A stretch of DNA of 64,000 nucleotides, from the NCBI RefSeq assembly GCF_900129855.1, contig NZ_LT670819.1, positions 7,626,001 to 7,690,000 of the forward strand, given 5' to 3'. The notes beneath the pieces were generated by a model. The model did not search any database. It worked only from the letters and a program-made list of their open reading frames with translations, and was not told where the DNA came from. This document shows, piece by piece, positions 1 through 9,041 of the stretch (positions within the stretch are counted from its first letter, which is position 1; every line of letters begins with the position of its first letter). Position numbers and translations under genes: made by a program. The stretch is from Streptomyces sp. 3214.6. GTDB taxonomy: Bacteria > Actinomycetota > Actinomycetes > Streptomycetales > Streptomycetaceae.

Positions 1-420
1 CGCGGCGTGGCGATCGTCCCCACGCTCGTGAACATCGCGACGTTCCCGCAGCTCGCGGCCGGCGGCGAGGCCAAGTTCCCGCGTTGGGCGGCCCATCTGC
101 GCGGCCTCCACGAACGCCGCTACGACACCGTGCGCGACGCCTACGACGCCGGCATCCCGGTCTTCGTCGGCACGGACGCCGGCGGCACCCTGCCGCACGG
201 TCTGGTGGCCGCGGAGGTCGCCGAACTGGTCACGGCGGGCATCCCGCCGATCCAGGCGCTCTCGGCGACGACCTGGGGCGCACGCGCGTGGCTCGGACGC
301 CCCGGCCTGGACGAGGGCGCCCCCGCGGACCTCGTCGTCTACGACACGGACCCGCGCGCGGACGTACGGGTGCTGGCGGCGCCGCGCCGGGTGGTGCTGA
401 ACGGGACGGTGGTGAGCTGA
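1..420 (+). CDS. Amidohydrolase family protein, C-terminal part (5' end outside window)
   Basis: The reading frame is open from the first base, so only about 139 C-terminal residues are visible. The peptide carries the end of a metal-dependent amidohydrolase barrel: GIPVFVGTDAGG contains the conserved metal-ligand aspartate after strand 8, GIPPIQALSATTWGAR is the usual helix after it, and GAPADLVVYDTDP followed by a valine-rich VVLNGTVV strand is the C-terminal beta-sandwich return. This resembles imidazolonepropionase-like or prolidase-like members, but substrate cannot be read from the fragment. It is transcribed towards the secreted-protein gene that follows about 220 bp later. Family confidence is good; specific function is unknown. 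Confidence 0.8.
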   Translation, partial: RGVAIVPTLVNIATFPQLAAGGEAKFPRWAAHLRGLHERRYDTVRDAYDAGIPVFVGTDAGGTLPHGLVAAEVAELVTAGIPPIQALSATTWGARAWLGRPGLDEGAPADLVVYDTDPRADVRVLAAPRRVVLNGTVVS

Positions 421-641
421 GCGCGGCGCGTGGCACGACAGGGACGTGAGGGGGAGTGCGCGGGGCGAGGGGAGTGAGGGGGGCGTCGCGCGAGGGGTTG
501 TGGAGAACGTACGTGCCGATGGATTCGAAGATGTGCACGGAAAACTCACGTTGGAGTGAACTCGCGTCAGCCCGCTGACCGTTCACCCTTCGTACGTAAT
601 TCTTGCGGGGTCCCGAAGCGTCTCTTCTGGGGGTCCCACCC

Positions 642-1649
<1,008 letters not shown>

Positions 1650-1703
1650 CCGGACGGGCGGGGGCACGGACACGGACGTCCCCCCGGTGCCCGCGCCCCG
1701 CCC

Positions 1704-2771
1704 TCATTCCCGGGTCAGTGCCAGCGCCTGGTCCAGTGCCTGGAGGAAACGGTTCACCGTCGCCCGGTCCCGTACCGCGAGACGCAGCCACCGCGCGTCC
1801 AGCCCCGGGAAGGTGTCCCCGCGCCGGACCGCGAACCCCAGGGTGCGCAGCCGCCCGCGGACGGCGGCGGCCCGGGGCAGTCGTACGAGGACGAAGGGAC
1901 CGTCTGCGGGCCCCACGACGCTCACCCCGTCGGCGGCGAACTCCTCCAGTCCGGCGACGAGATGGGCGCGGTCCGCGGCGATGCGATGCGCGGCGTGCGC
2001 GGCCTCCGCGAGTGCCTGGGCGCCCATGCACGCCTGCGCCGCCGCCAGCGCCGGCGTGGACACCGGCCACAGCGGCTGCGCCCGCTCCAGGTCGGCGATC
2101 GTCTCGGGGGCGGCGAGGACGTAGCCGATCCGGAGTCCGGCCAGCCCCCACGTCTTCGTCAGGCTGCGCAGCACCACCAGGCCGGGCACGTCCGTGCGCC
2201 CGGCGAGCGCCTCCCGCTCGCCGGGCACCGCGTCCATGAACGCCTCGTCGACCACCAGCGTCCGTCCGGCCCGCGCCAGCCCGGCGAGCGTCTTTGCCGG
2301 GTGCAGCACCGACGTCGGGTTCGTCGGATTGCCGATCACCACCAGGTCGGCGTCCTCGGGGACGGCCGCCGGATCCAGCCGGAAGCCGTCCCGCTCGCGC
2401 AGCACCACCCGGTGCACGCCGTGCCCGGCGTCCCGCAGCGCCGCCTCCGGCTCCGTGAACTGCGGGTGCACGACGACGGCGTGACGGACCTTCAGGGCCC
2501 GTGCGAGGAGGACGAACGCCTCCGCAGCGCCCGCCGTCAGCAGCACCCGCTCCACCGGCAGCTCGTGCCGGGCCGCCACCGCCGCCCGGGCGGCCCGCCC
2601 GTCCGGGTAGGCCGCGAGGCCCGTCAAAGACGCGGCGATGCGCTCCCGCAGCCAGCGCGGCGGCGTGTCCGCGCGGACGTTCACGGCGAGGTCGACGAGC
2701 GCCGAGCCGTCGTCGCGTACTTCCGCGTCCCCGTGGTGGCGCAGATCGTGCCCGTGCCCGTCAGTGTGCAT
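1704..2771 (-). CDS. cobC: Threonine-phosphate decarboxylase-like aminotransferase (Rv2231c/CobC type)
   Basis: A 355-residue PLP enzyme of the histidinol-phosphate aminotransferase fold. Visible landmarks are the GNPTNPTS cofactor-binding loop near residue 147, VVDEAF near 173-178, and the Schiff-base lysine in SLTKTWGLAGLRIGY (K206). In cobalamin synthesis this family supplies (R)-1-amino-2-propanol phosphate for the nucleotide loop. It is the last gene of the leftward cobM operon and overlaps the end of cbiX by 11 bp. The first 17 residues are unusually His-rich (MHTDGHGHDLRHHGD), continuing the His-rich tail of the upstream protein in another frame. Assignment to CobC rather than histidinol-phosphate transaminase rests on the operon. 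Confidence 0.87.
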   Translation of the reverse strand: MHTDGHGHDLRHHGDAEVRDDGSALVDLAVNVRADTPPRWLRERIAASLTGLAAYPDGRAARAAVAARHELPVERVLLTAGAAEAFVLLARALKVRHAVVVHPQFTEPEAALRDAGHGVHRVVLRERDGFRLDPAAVPEDADLVVIGNPTNPTSVLHPAKTLAGLARAGRTLVVDEAFMDAVPGEREALAGRTDVPGLVVLRSLTKTWGLAGLRIGYVLAAPETIADLERAQPLWPVSTPALAAAQACMGAQALAEAAHAAHRIAADRAHLVAGLEEFAADGVSVVGPADGPFVLVRLPRAAAVRGRLRTLGFAVRRGDTFPGLDARWLRLAVRDRATVNRFLQALDQALALTRE

Positions 2772-3699
2772 GGGAGTGCGTGTGCCCTCCGTGATGAGGG
2801 TGCCCGTGCCCGTCGTGGTGGTGGTCGTCGTCGTCCGGGTGGAAGTGCGGCTGCTGCGGCAGCCCCACCTTGTCCTCGAACCCCGGCAGCGCGATCCGGT
2901 ACACGCACGAGTCGCAGTTCATCCGCAGATCGCCCTTGACGGCCTCCTCGTACCGCTCCATCACCAGGTCGAGCAGCTCCGGCTCGGGACCGATGACGTC
3001 CGCCGCGCGCACGTCGACCTCGGGGTGCGCGGCCGCCCAGCCCTCGCTCTGGTGCCGCACCCGGTCCGGCAGGATCCCGGTGAACAGGAAGTACGGCAGG
3101 ACGACGATCCGCTTGGCGCCGAGCTTCACGCACCGGTCGAGGCCGCTGGGCACGTCCGGCGCGGCCAGCGACACGAACGCCGTCTCCACGCCCGCGTACC
3201 CGCGGCCCTCCCACAGCAGCCGGGCCGCCTTGTACACCTCGGCGTTGGCGTCCGGGTCCGTCGAGCCGCGGCCGACCAGCAGCACGGTGACGTCGGCCAG
3301 GTCCTCGGGGGTACGCCCCGTGGTGCCGAGGGCCTCGTCCAGTCGCCGCTCCAGCACGTTCAGCAGCGCCGGGTGCGGGCCCAGCGGCCGCCCGTACGTG
3401 TAGGAGATCCCCGGGTGGCGTTCCTTCTCGCGGGACAGGGCCGCCGGGATGTCGCCCTTGGCGTGCCCGGCGGACACCAGCATCAGCGGCACGGCGGCGA
3501 ACCGGCGTACGCCGCGCTCCACCAGTTCCGTGACCGCGTCGCCCAACGGCGGCGGGGACAGCTCGATGAAGCCGCCCGCGACGGGCAGTTCGGCGTGGCG
3601 GCGCCCCAACTCCCGTACGAAGTCGCGGAACGCCTCGGCCCCGGCATCGTCCCGGGTGCCATGGCCGGCGATGAGCAGGGCGGGCGGCGCGGTGGTCAC
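2761..3699 (-). CDS. cbiX: Sirohydrochlorin cobaltochelatase CbiX-type, His-rich tail
   Basis: A 312-residue class II chelatase that inserts Co2+ (or Fe2+ in sister enzymes) into sirohydrochlorin-type tetrapyrroles. The metal-binding signature LLIAGHGTRDDAG is at residues 8-20 (H13), and a second conserved His lies in LVSAGHAKGDIP. The length fits the two-domain CbiX/SirB form, with the second half (LLVGRGSTDPDAN onward) repeating the fold. The last 26 residues are Asp/His-rich (HPDDDDHHHDGHGH and on), a likely metal-storage or delivery tail. GTG 3699 overlaps the cobH stop by 4 bp. The presence of CbiX implies early cobalt insertion although cobN is nearby. Confidence 0.9.
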   Translation of the reverse strand: MTTAPPALLIAGHGTRDDAGAEAFRDFVRELGRRHAELPVAGGFIELSPPPLGDAVTELVERGVRRFAAVPLMLVSAGHAKGDIPAALSREKERHPGISYTYGRPLGPHPALLNVLERRLDEALGTTGRTPEDLADVTVLLVGRGSTDPDANAEVYKAARLLWEGRGYAGVETAFVSLAAPDVPSGLDRCVKLGAKRIVVLPYFLFTGILPDRVRHQSEGWAAAHPEVDVRAADVIGPEPELLDLVMERYEEAVKGDLRMNCDSCVYRIALPGFEDKVGLPQQPHFHPDDDDHHHDGHGHPHHGGHTHSHAH

Positions 3700-4355
3700 G
3701 ATGTCTCCTCGGACTGCGGAACGGACGGTGAAACGTGGTGTGCAAGGGGCTGCGAAACAGATTGTGGAAGCGGTTGTGAGGCAGGGTGGTACAGCAGGGC
3801 GTTGAGCGCGGCCGAGGCGACCGCCGACCCGCCCTTCTCGGACACATTGCTGACCGCGGGCAGCCCGCTCTCGCGGAGCGCGGCCTTGGACTCGACCGCG
3901 CCGACGAAGCCCACGGGCAGGCCGATGACGAGCACCGGGTCGGCGTCCAGGGTCAGCAGCTCCTCCAGCGCGGTCGGCGCGTTGCCGATCACCCAGAGGG
4001 CGCCCGGGCCGACCTGCTCGTACGCGAGCCGTATCGCGTGCGCCGAACGGGTCAGCCCCGGCCCGGACTCGGCGTCCCCGAGCCGGCAGACGGTGTCGCG
4101 GCGGGTGATCCCGGCCGCGACCATCGCCACGTCCACGACGACGGGCGCCCCGGCGTGCAGCGCTGCGTGCGCCGTCGCCAACTCGCCCTCGTCCATGACG
4201 AGATCGCTCGCGTAGTCGAGATCGGCGGCGGAGTGGATGACCCGCTCCACCACCGCCCGCGTCAGCGGCGGGAAGTGCGAGGTGTCCAGGCGGGCGCGCA
4301 GCCGCCGGTAGGACTCCTGCTCGATGGGGTGGACCACACGGGCCGCGGGGTTCAC
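3696..4355 (-). CDS. cobH: Precorrin-8X / cobalt-precorrin-8 methylmutase
   Basis: A 219-residue CobH/CbiC enzyme that moves the C11 methyl group to C12 to give (hydrogeno)cobyrinic acid. Conserved blocks are RVIHSAADLDY (H41 aligns with the catalytic histidine), VVVDVAMVAAGI, WVIGNAPTALEEL and the loop LPVGFVGAVESKAAL. GTG 4355 is chosen because it forms a 4-bp GTGA overlap with the cbiG/cobJ stop, matching the style of the operon; the open frame extends further upstream without homology. The last 25 residues (Pro/Gln/Ser-rich) lie beyond the conserved domain and look disordered. GTGA overlap with cbiX follows. Confidence 0.93.
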   Translation of the reverse strand: MNPAARVVHPIEQESYRRLRARLDTSHFPPLTRAVVERVIHSAADLDYASDLVMDEGELATAHAALHAGAPVVVDVAMVAAGITRRDTVCRLGDAESGPGLTRSAHAIRLAYEQVGPGALWVIGNAPTALEELLTLDADPVLVIGLPVGFVGAVESKAALRESGLPAVSNVSEKGGSAVASAALNALLYHPASQPLPQSVSQPLAHHVSPSVPQSEETS

Positions 4356-6088
4356 CGCGCCACCCCCTGCTCCTGCTGCTCCTGCTGCTCCTGCGTGTTT
4401 CGCGGGCTCTCCTGCCAGCGATAGCCGCGCGGCGTCACCATGCGTCCCGCGATGTCCCGGGTCGCCGTGTTGCCGACGGTCACGACCGTCATCATGTCGA
4501 CCCACGCCGGGTCGAGCTCCGCGAGCGTGGTCAGCCGGCTGCTGCCGTCCGGCCGCGAGGCGTTGCGGACGACGCCCACCGGCGTCGTCGGCTCCCGGTG
4601 CCCGGCGAGGATCGACAGCGCCTTGGGCAGCTGCCAGTCGCGGCCCCGGGAACGCGGGTTGTAGAACGTGACGACGAGGTCCGCCTCGGCCGCCGCCCGT
4701 ACCCGCCGCTCGATGACCTCCCACGGAGTGTGCAGGTCGGACAGGCTGATCGACACGTGGTCGTGGCCGAGCGGCGCACCGAGGATCGCTCCGGCCGCGA
4801 GCGCGGCGGTCACACCGGGCACCCCGACCACGTCGATGTCGTCGGACGCCTCGGCGAGCGCGGGGGAGGCCATGGCGTACACGCCCGCGTCCCCGCTGCC
4901 GATCAGCGCGACGGCCTGCCCGCGCCGGGCCTCGGCGACGGCCGTGCGGGCCCGCTCCTCCTCGGCCCCGAGCCCCGACGCGAGGATCCGGGTGCCGGGC
5001 AGCAGCAGGTCGCGGATCTGGTCGACGTACTGGTCGAGCCCCACGAGCACGGCGGCCCGCCGCAGCTCCGCCTTCGCGCGCGGGGTGAGCAGGTCCCGCG
5101 CACCGGGCCCGAGCCCCACCACCGCGAGCCGCCCGCGTCCCGGCCGCCGTACGACGGCGCAGGTCGCCATCGCGGGCTGCCCGTCCGGACGCTCCGACTT
5201 CCGCTTGGGCACGAGGAGTTCACCCCCGTCGGCCAGCGCGGCCGCCTCCGCGACGGAGGGCGTGCCGACGGCGGCGAGCGGCGCGTCGGAGGGGTTCGGG
5301 ACCTCGACGGCGGCCAACTCCTCGGCGGAGTACGTCACCACGGGCACCCCGAGCCGCGCGGCGGCCTCGACGATGCCGGGTTCCTCGCGCTTGGCGTCCA
5401 CCGTGGCGAGCGCGACGACGCTACGAGGGGACAGCCCGGCGTCCCGCAACGCGCCCTCGACCAGAGCGAGCACCTCCTCGACCGGGGCGCCCTTGGAGGC
5501 GCCGACGCCGACGACGAGGGACGGCGGCCGCAACAGCACCTCGCCGTCGGCGGGTTCGAGCGCACGGTCCGTCAGCCGGACGGTGCGCGTGCCCCGCTCG
5601 GCGAACGGCAGCGGCGGCAGCGGCCACGCCACCTCGGCGTCCAGCGCGACCGGCTCCCCGTCGAGCAGGGCCCGTGTCACGCCGGCCACATCGCCCTCCA
5701 CGGGCAGGCCGAGGGTGTCCAGACCCGGGATGCCGACGGCGTCCGTGGCCGTGGTCACCACTGGCTCGGCACCCAGCAACTCACCCACCTCGCGGGCGAG
5801 TTCGTTGGCGCCGCCGCCGTGCCCGCCGACCAGCGACACGGCGAACCGCGCGGCCTCGTCGACGCACACCACACCCGGGTCGGAGGCCTTGTCGCCGAGC
5901 AGCGGCGCGACGAGCCGGACGACGGCTCCCGTCGCCAGGAAGCACACGAGCTGCTCGCACTCCGCGAACGCCCGCCGTACGGCGTCCCCGACGGGTCCGT
6001 CGTAGGCGCGCGTGCGCTCCGGCCATGCCGCGGCCAGCCGGTCGCGTGCCGTCGCCCCCGCCGCGGTGGCGGAAATGAGGCCGATCAC
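4352..6088 (-). CDS. cobJ: CbiG-CobJ fusion: cobalt-precorrin-5A hydrolase / precorrin-3B C17-methyltransferase
   Basis: A 578-residue fusion. Residues 1 to about 300 are CbiG: the N-terminal part ends in LVGGHGGGANELA (about 87-98), the C-terminal part has LVVGVGASKGAP (191-202) and VGTPSVAEAAAL (274-285). From about 320 it is a class III SAM-dependent uroporphyrin-type methylase with the P-loop-like VVGLGPGARDLLTP, ALIGSGDAGVYAMA and VSISLSDLHTPWEVIE. CbiG opens the ring lactone and removes acetaldehyde in the cobalt-early route; CobJ/CbiH methylates C17 and contracts the ring, so the two successive steps are physically coupled. GTGA overlaps join it to cobL and cobH. A Gln-rich repeat forms the tail. 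Confidence 0.93.
   Translation of the reverse strand: MIGLISATAAGATARDRLAAAWPERTRAYDGPVGDAVRRAFAECEQLVCFLATGAVVRLVAPLLGDKASDPGVVCVDEAARFAVSLVGGHGGGANELAREVGELLGAEPVVTTATDAVGIPGLDTLGLPVEGDVAGVTRALLDGEPVALDAEVAWPLPPLPFAERGTRTVRLTDRALEPADGEVLLRPPSLVVGVGASKGAPVEEVLALVEGALRDAGLSPRSVVALATVDAKREEPGIVEAAARLGVPVVTYSAEELAAVEVPNPSDAPLAAVGTPSVAEAAALADGGELLVPKRKSERPDGQPAMATCAVVRRPGRGRLAVVGLGPGARDLLTPRAKAELRRAAVLVGLDQYVDQIRDLLLPGTRILASGLGAEEERARTAVAEARRGQAVALIGSGDAGVYAMASPALAEASDDIDVVGVPGVTAALAAGAILGAPLGHDHVSISLSDLHTPWEVIERRVRAAAEADLVVTFYNPRSRGRDWQLPKALSILAGHREPTTPVGVVRNASRPDGSSRLTTLAELDPAWVDMMTVVTVGNTATRDIAGRMVTPRGYRWQESPRNTQEQQEQQEQGVAR
4366..4395. repeat. Nine-base tandem repeat at the end of cbiG/cobJ
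   Basis: About three copies of CTGCTGCTC (plus strand) encode a QEQQEQQEQ-like run near the C-terminus of the CbiG-CobJ fusion, immediately before its 4-bp overlap with cobH. Unit length is a multiple of three, so gain or loss of a copy would alter only the tail length. Confidence 0.85.
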
Positions 6089-7374
6089 AGAGCAACTCCT
6101 TCTCGATCAAGGGGGTTTGAGCCGACGGGGGTTCGGGTCCCCCACAGCAGGAAGACGGGGTTGGTCGCCGCGAGCCGGGTGACGTCCCCCGGCAGCGGCG
6201 CCAGCCGCGAGGACTGCAGCAGCACCCCGTCGACGTCGAACCCGGCGTCCGTCAGCGCGCTCCGCACCGCCGGCACCCGGTCCAGGGCGGCCATCGCGAC
6301 GACCACGGCCCGCCGGGCCCGCCGCGCGCACACGCCGACGATGTCCGGCAGCTCGCGCCCGCCCCCGCCGACGAACACGGCGTCGGGGGTGTCGAGTCCG
6401 GCCAGCGCGTCGGGCGCGCTGCCGTGCACGACGTGCACGTCGACGCCGTGCGCACCGGCGTTGGCGCGGATGCGTTCCACCCCGTCCGCCGCCTTCTCGA
6501 CCGCGCTGACGGCGGCCCCGAGCCGCGCGCACTCCACGGCCACGGACCCCGACCCGGAGCCCACGTCCCAGACCAGGTCGCCGGGGCGCGGACCGAGCCG
6601 GGCCAGGGCCAGCGCCCGCACCTCGAACTTGGTGATCATCGAGTCGCGGTGCGTGAAATCGCCCTCGGCCAGCGCCCATCCCACCGGACGCCCGCCGCCC
6701 GCGAGCGTCCGCACGGGACCGAGGACCCGGGTCTCGTCCAGACACAGGACGACGCTCACCGCCGTCCCCCAGTCCCGTCGCGCGGCCTCGGCGGGGGAGA
6801 CCCGCTCCACGCGCTCGCGCCCGGGGTCGCCGAGCGCGGAGGCGACGACGAGCACGCGGCCGGGCGCGCTGCGCGCGAGCGCGGCCCCCAGCTCGGCGGG
6901 CCCGGCGCCGGGCCCGGTCAGGACCGCGGCCTTCGGATGCGCCCGGCAGACGTTGACGGCCGTCCGCGGATCCCGCCCGTGGGCGCTGACGACGACGGCG
7001 TCGTCCCAGGTCAGCCCGAGGCGGGCGAAGGCTGCGGCGACCGAGGACACCCCGGGCCGCACGTCCAGCCGGGCCGGCCCGAACCGCTCGGCCAGCGCCC
7101 GCACGATCCCGAAGAACCCCGGATCGCCGGAGGCCAGCACGACCACCCGCCGGCCCTTTCCGACGTACTCCTCGATGGCGTCCAGGGCCGGCGCGAGCGG
7201 TCCGAGGACGATCCGGTCGGCGGTCGCGGGCAGCGGCACGGCGTCGAGGTGCCGCCGCCCGCCGACGACGAGCTCGGCGCCGGACACCACGTCGGAGGCG
7301 ACCGGCGCACCCGTCCCCGTCCCCTGGCCCGTCCCGGTACCGACCACCGTGATCAGGCGACCCGAGGGACTCAT
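6085..7374 (-). CDS. cobL: Precorrin-6Y C5,15-methyltransferase (decarboxylating), CbiE-CbiT fusion
   Basis: A 429-residue two-domain enzyme. The N-terminal half is a uroporphyrin-type methylase (CbiE-like; LASGDPGFFGIVRAL, RPGVSSVAAAFARLGL). The C-terminal half from about 230 is a class I SAM methylase (CbiT-like) with WDVGSGSGSVAVE as the SAM loop and VFVGGGG. It methylates C5 and C15 and decarboxylates the C12 acetate chain. The conserved domain starts a few residues after MSPSGRLITVVG, and ATG 7374 overlaps the cobM stop as ATGA, so I place the start there; the open frame continues upstream through cobM without homology. The N-terminus contains an unusual GTGTGQGTGTGAP stretch in place of the typical GxGxxG loop spacing. 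Confidence 0.93.
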   Translation of the reverse strand: MSPSGRLITVVGTGTGQGTGTGAPVASDVVSGAELVVGGRRHLDAVPLPATADRIVLGPLAPALDAIEEYVGKGRRVVVLASGDPGFFGIVRALAERFGPARLDVRPGVSSVAAAFARLGLTWDDAVVVSAHGRDPRTAVNVCRAHPKAAVLTGPGAGPAELGAALARSAPGRVLVVASALGDPGRERVERVSPAEAARRDWGTAVSVVLCLDETRVLGPVRTLAGGGRPVGWALAEGDFTHRDSMITKFEVRALALARLGPRPGDLVWDVGSGSGSVAVECARLGAAVSAVEKAADGVERIRANAGAHGVDVHVVHGSAPDALAGLDTPDAVFVGGGGRELPDIVGVCARRARRAVVVAMAALDRVPAVRSALTDAGFDVDGVLLQSSRLAPLPGDVTRLAATNPVFLLWGTRTPVGSNPLDREGVAL

Positions 7375-8189
7375 GTACGGGCACCCCGCTCGCGCAGGGC
7401 CCGGCGGGCCTCCGGGTCGGCCTTGCGGTGACCGTGGAAGTGACCCGGGTGGTACAGGTGCGAGCGGGTGCCGTGCGCGTCGAGGGCCGGGCCGACCAGG
7501 AACAGGGTGTGCTTCCAGAGCTTGTGCTCCTTGACCGTCTCCTCCAGCGTCTCGATCGTGCACTTCACGACGAGCTCCTCCGGCCAGGTCGCCTGGTGGG
7601 CGATGACGACCGGGGTGCCCGTCGGATAGCCGCCCTCCAGCAGCTCCCGCACCAGCTGCCCGCTGCGGGCCGCCGACAGGAAGATCGCCATCGTGGTGCC
7701 GTGCTTGGCGAACTCGCGCACCTCCTCGCCGGGCGGCATCGGCGTCTTGCCGCCGCCGAGCCGGGTCAGCACCACGGACTGCGCGACCTCGGGGATCGTC
7801 AGCTCACGCCGGGCGAGCGCGGCGACGGCGGAGAAGGAGGAGACGCCGGGCACGATCTCGGTGTCGATGCCGATCTCGTCGCACCGGTCGAGCTGCTCCT
7901 GCGTACCGCCCCACAGGGCGGGATCGCCGGAGTGGATACGGGCCACGCGCAGACCCTCGGCCCGGGCCCGCTCGTAGACGGCGACCACGTCCTCCAGGGA
8001 CATCGTCGCCGAGTCGAGGATCTCCGCACCCTCGCGCGCGTGCTCGAGAACCTCCGCCTGGACCAGGCTCGCGGCCCAGATCACGACGTCGGCCTCGGCG
8101 ATGGCGCGTGCGGCACGGAACGTCAGCAGATCGGCGGCGCCGGGGCCGGCACCGACGAAGGTCACCTTGCCGGTGGGGGCATCGGCCAT
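7371..8189 (-). CDS. cobM: Precorrin-4 C11-methyltransferase
   Basis: A 272-residue uroporphyrin-type methylase that methylates C11 of (cobalt-)precorrin-4. Motifs: VTFVGAGPGAADLLT (SAM site), RIHSGDPALWGGTQEQ, EIVPGVSSFSAVAALAR and LSAARSGQL. The C-terminus is His-rich (SHLYHPGHFHGHRK). ATG 8189 has GAGAGG about 11 nt upstream and is the first gene of the leftward operon ending at cobC. The 100 bp separating it from the divergent ZIP gene hold no riboswitch-like sequence, so control of this half of the cob cluster differs from that of cobD, or is not visible. Confidence 0.94.
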   Translation of the reverse strand: MADAPTGKVTFVGAGPGAADLLTFRAARAIAEADVVIWAASLVQAEVLEHAREGAEILDSATMSLEDVVAVYERARAEGLRVARIHSGDPALWGGTQEQLDRCDEIGIDTEIVPGVSSFSAVAALARRELTIPEVAQSVVLTRLGGGKTPMPPGEEVREFAKHGTTMAIFLSAARSGQLVRELLEGGYPTGTPVVIAHQATWPEELVVKCTIETLEETVKEHKLWKHTLFLVGPALDAHGTRSHLYHPGHFHGHRKADPEARRALRERGART

Positions 8190-8289
8190 GGGTTCGATTC
8201 CTCTCAAAGCGGGTCGTAACGGGGCGTGACGGAGGTCAGGGCAGTGGCCGGATGTGCGCGGCCGGGGGTCGATCGGATACCAAGGGCCT

Positions 8290-9018
8290 ATGGCGGTCTT
8301 CGTCGCGCTCGGCGCGTTCCTCATGACGCTGGCCGGCGGCTGGACGGCGCAACGCGTGACCGACCGCCGTCACCTGGTGCTGGGCCTGGCCGGCGGCCTG
8401 ATGCTGGGCGTGGTCGGTCTGGACCTGCTGCCGGAGGCCCTTCAGGCGGCCGGCACGGAGGTCTTCGGCGTCCCCGCCGCACTCCTGCTGTTCGTGGCGG
8501 GCTTCCTGCTGGCCCATCTGGTGGAACGCCTGCTCGCGGTGCGCCAGGCCGCGCACGGCGCCGAGGAACACAACGGCAGAGCCCCCGAGGTCGGTCTGAC
8601 GGCGGCCGCGGCGATGGTCGGCCACAGCGCCATGGACGGCGTGGCGATCGGCGCGGCCTTCCAGGTCGGCGGCGGCATGGGCGTCGCCGTGGCGCTGGCG
8701 GTGATCGCCCACGACTTCGCGGACGGCTTCAACACGTACACGATCACCAGCCTGTACGGGAACGCCCGCCGCAGGGCCCTGTTCATGCTGTTCGCGGACG
8801 CGGCGGCACCGATGGCGGGCGCGGCCTCGACGTCCTTCGTCACCATCCCGGAGCAAGCGCTCGGCGGCTATCTCGGCTTCTTCGGCGGCGCGCTGCTCTA
8901 CCTGGCGGCCGCCGAGATCCTGCCCGAGGCCCACCACGAACACCCCGCCCGCTCGACCGTGCTGTGCACGATCGCCGGCGCGGCCTTCATCTGGCTGGTC
9001 GTGGGCCTCGCGAGCTGA
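8290..9018 (+). CDS. ZIP family divalent metal transporter
   Basis: A 242-residue integral membrane protein with about eight hydrophobic segments. The ZIP signature is visible as AMVGHSAMDGVAIGAAF in one helix and VIAHDFADGFNTYTI in another, each carrying the conserved His/Asp metal ligands; GPN-type variants are absent. A cytoplasmic loop containing RQAAHGAEEHNGRAPE separates the helix groups. It is transcribed divergently from cobM and convergently with cobI, that is, wedged between the two cobalamin operons. Substrate is not readable from sequence; the context suggests Co2+ supply, with Zn2+ the default alternative. ATG 8290 has AAGGG close upstream. Confidence 0.85.
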   Translation: MAVFVALGAFLMTLAGGWTAQRVTDRRHLVLGLAGGLMLGVVGLDLLPEALQAAGTEVFGVPAALLLFVAGFLLAHLVERLLAVRQAAHGAEEHNGRAPEVGLTAAAAMVGHSAMDGVAIGAAFQVGGGMGVAVALAVIAHDFADGFNTYTITSLYGNARRRALFMLFADAAAPMAGAASTSFVTIPEQALGGYLGFFGGALLYLAAAEILPEAHHEHPARSTVLCTIAGAAFIWLVVGLAS

Positions 9019-9041
9019 CCCGGGGCCCGTCCCGGCGGGTC

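Noticed and set aside
4598-7534. Nearly 1000-codon plus-strand frame over cobJ and cobL
   Set aside because: Same artefact: composition is low-complexity and the opposite strand carries unambiguous corrin methylases.
8190-8289. Second cobalamin riboswitch upstream of cobM
   Set aside because: The gap is only 100 bp and lacks the GCCACTGT core.
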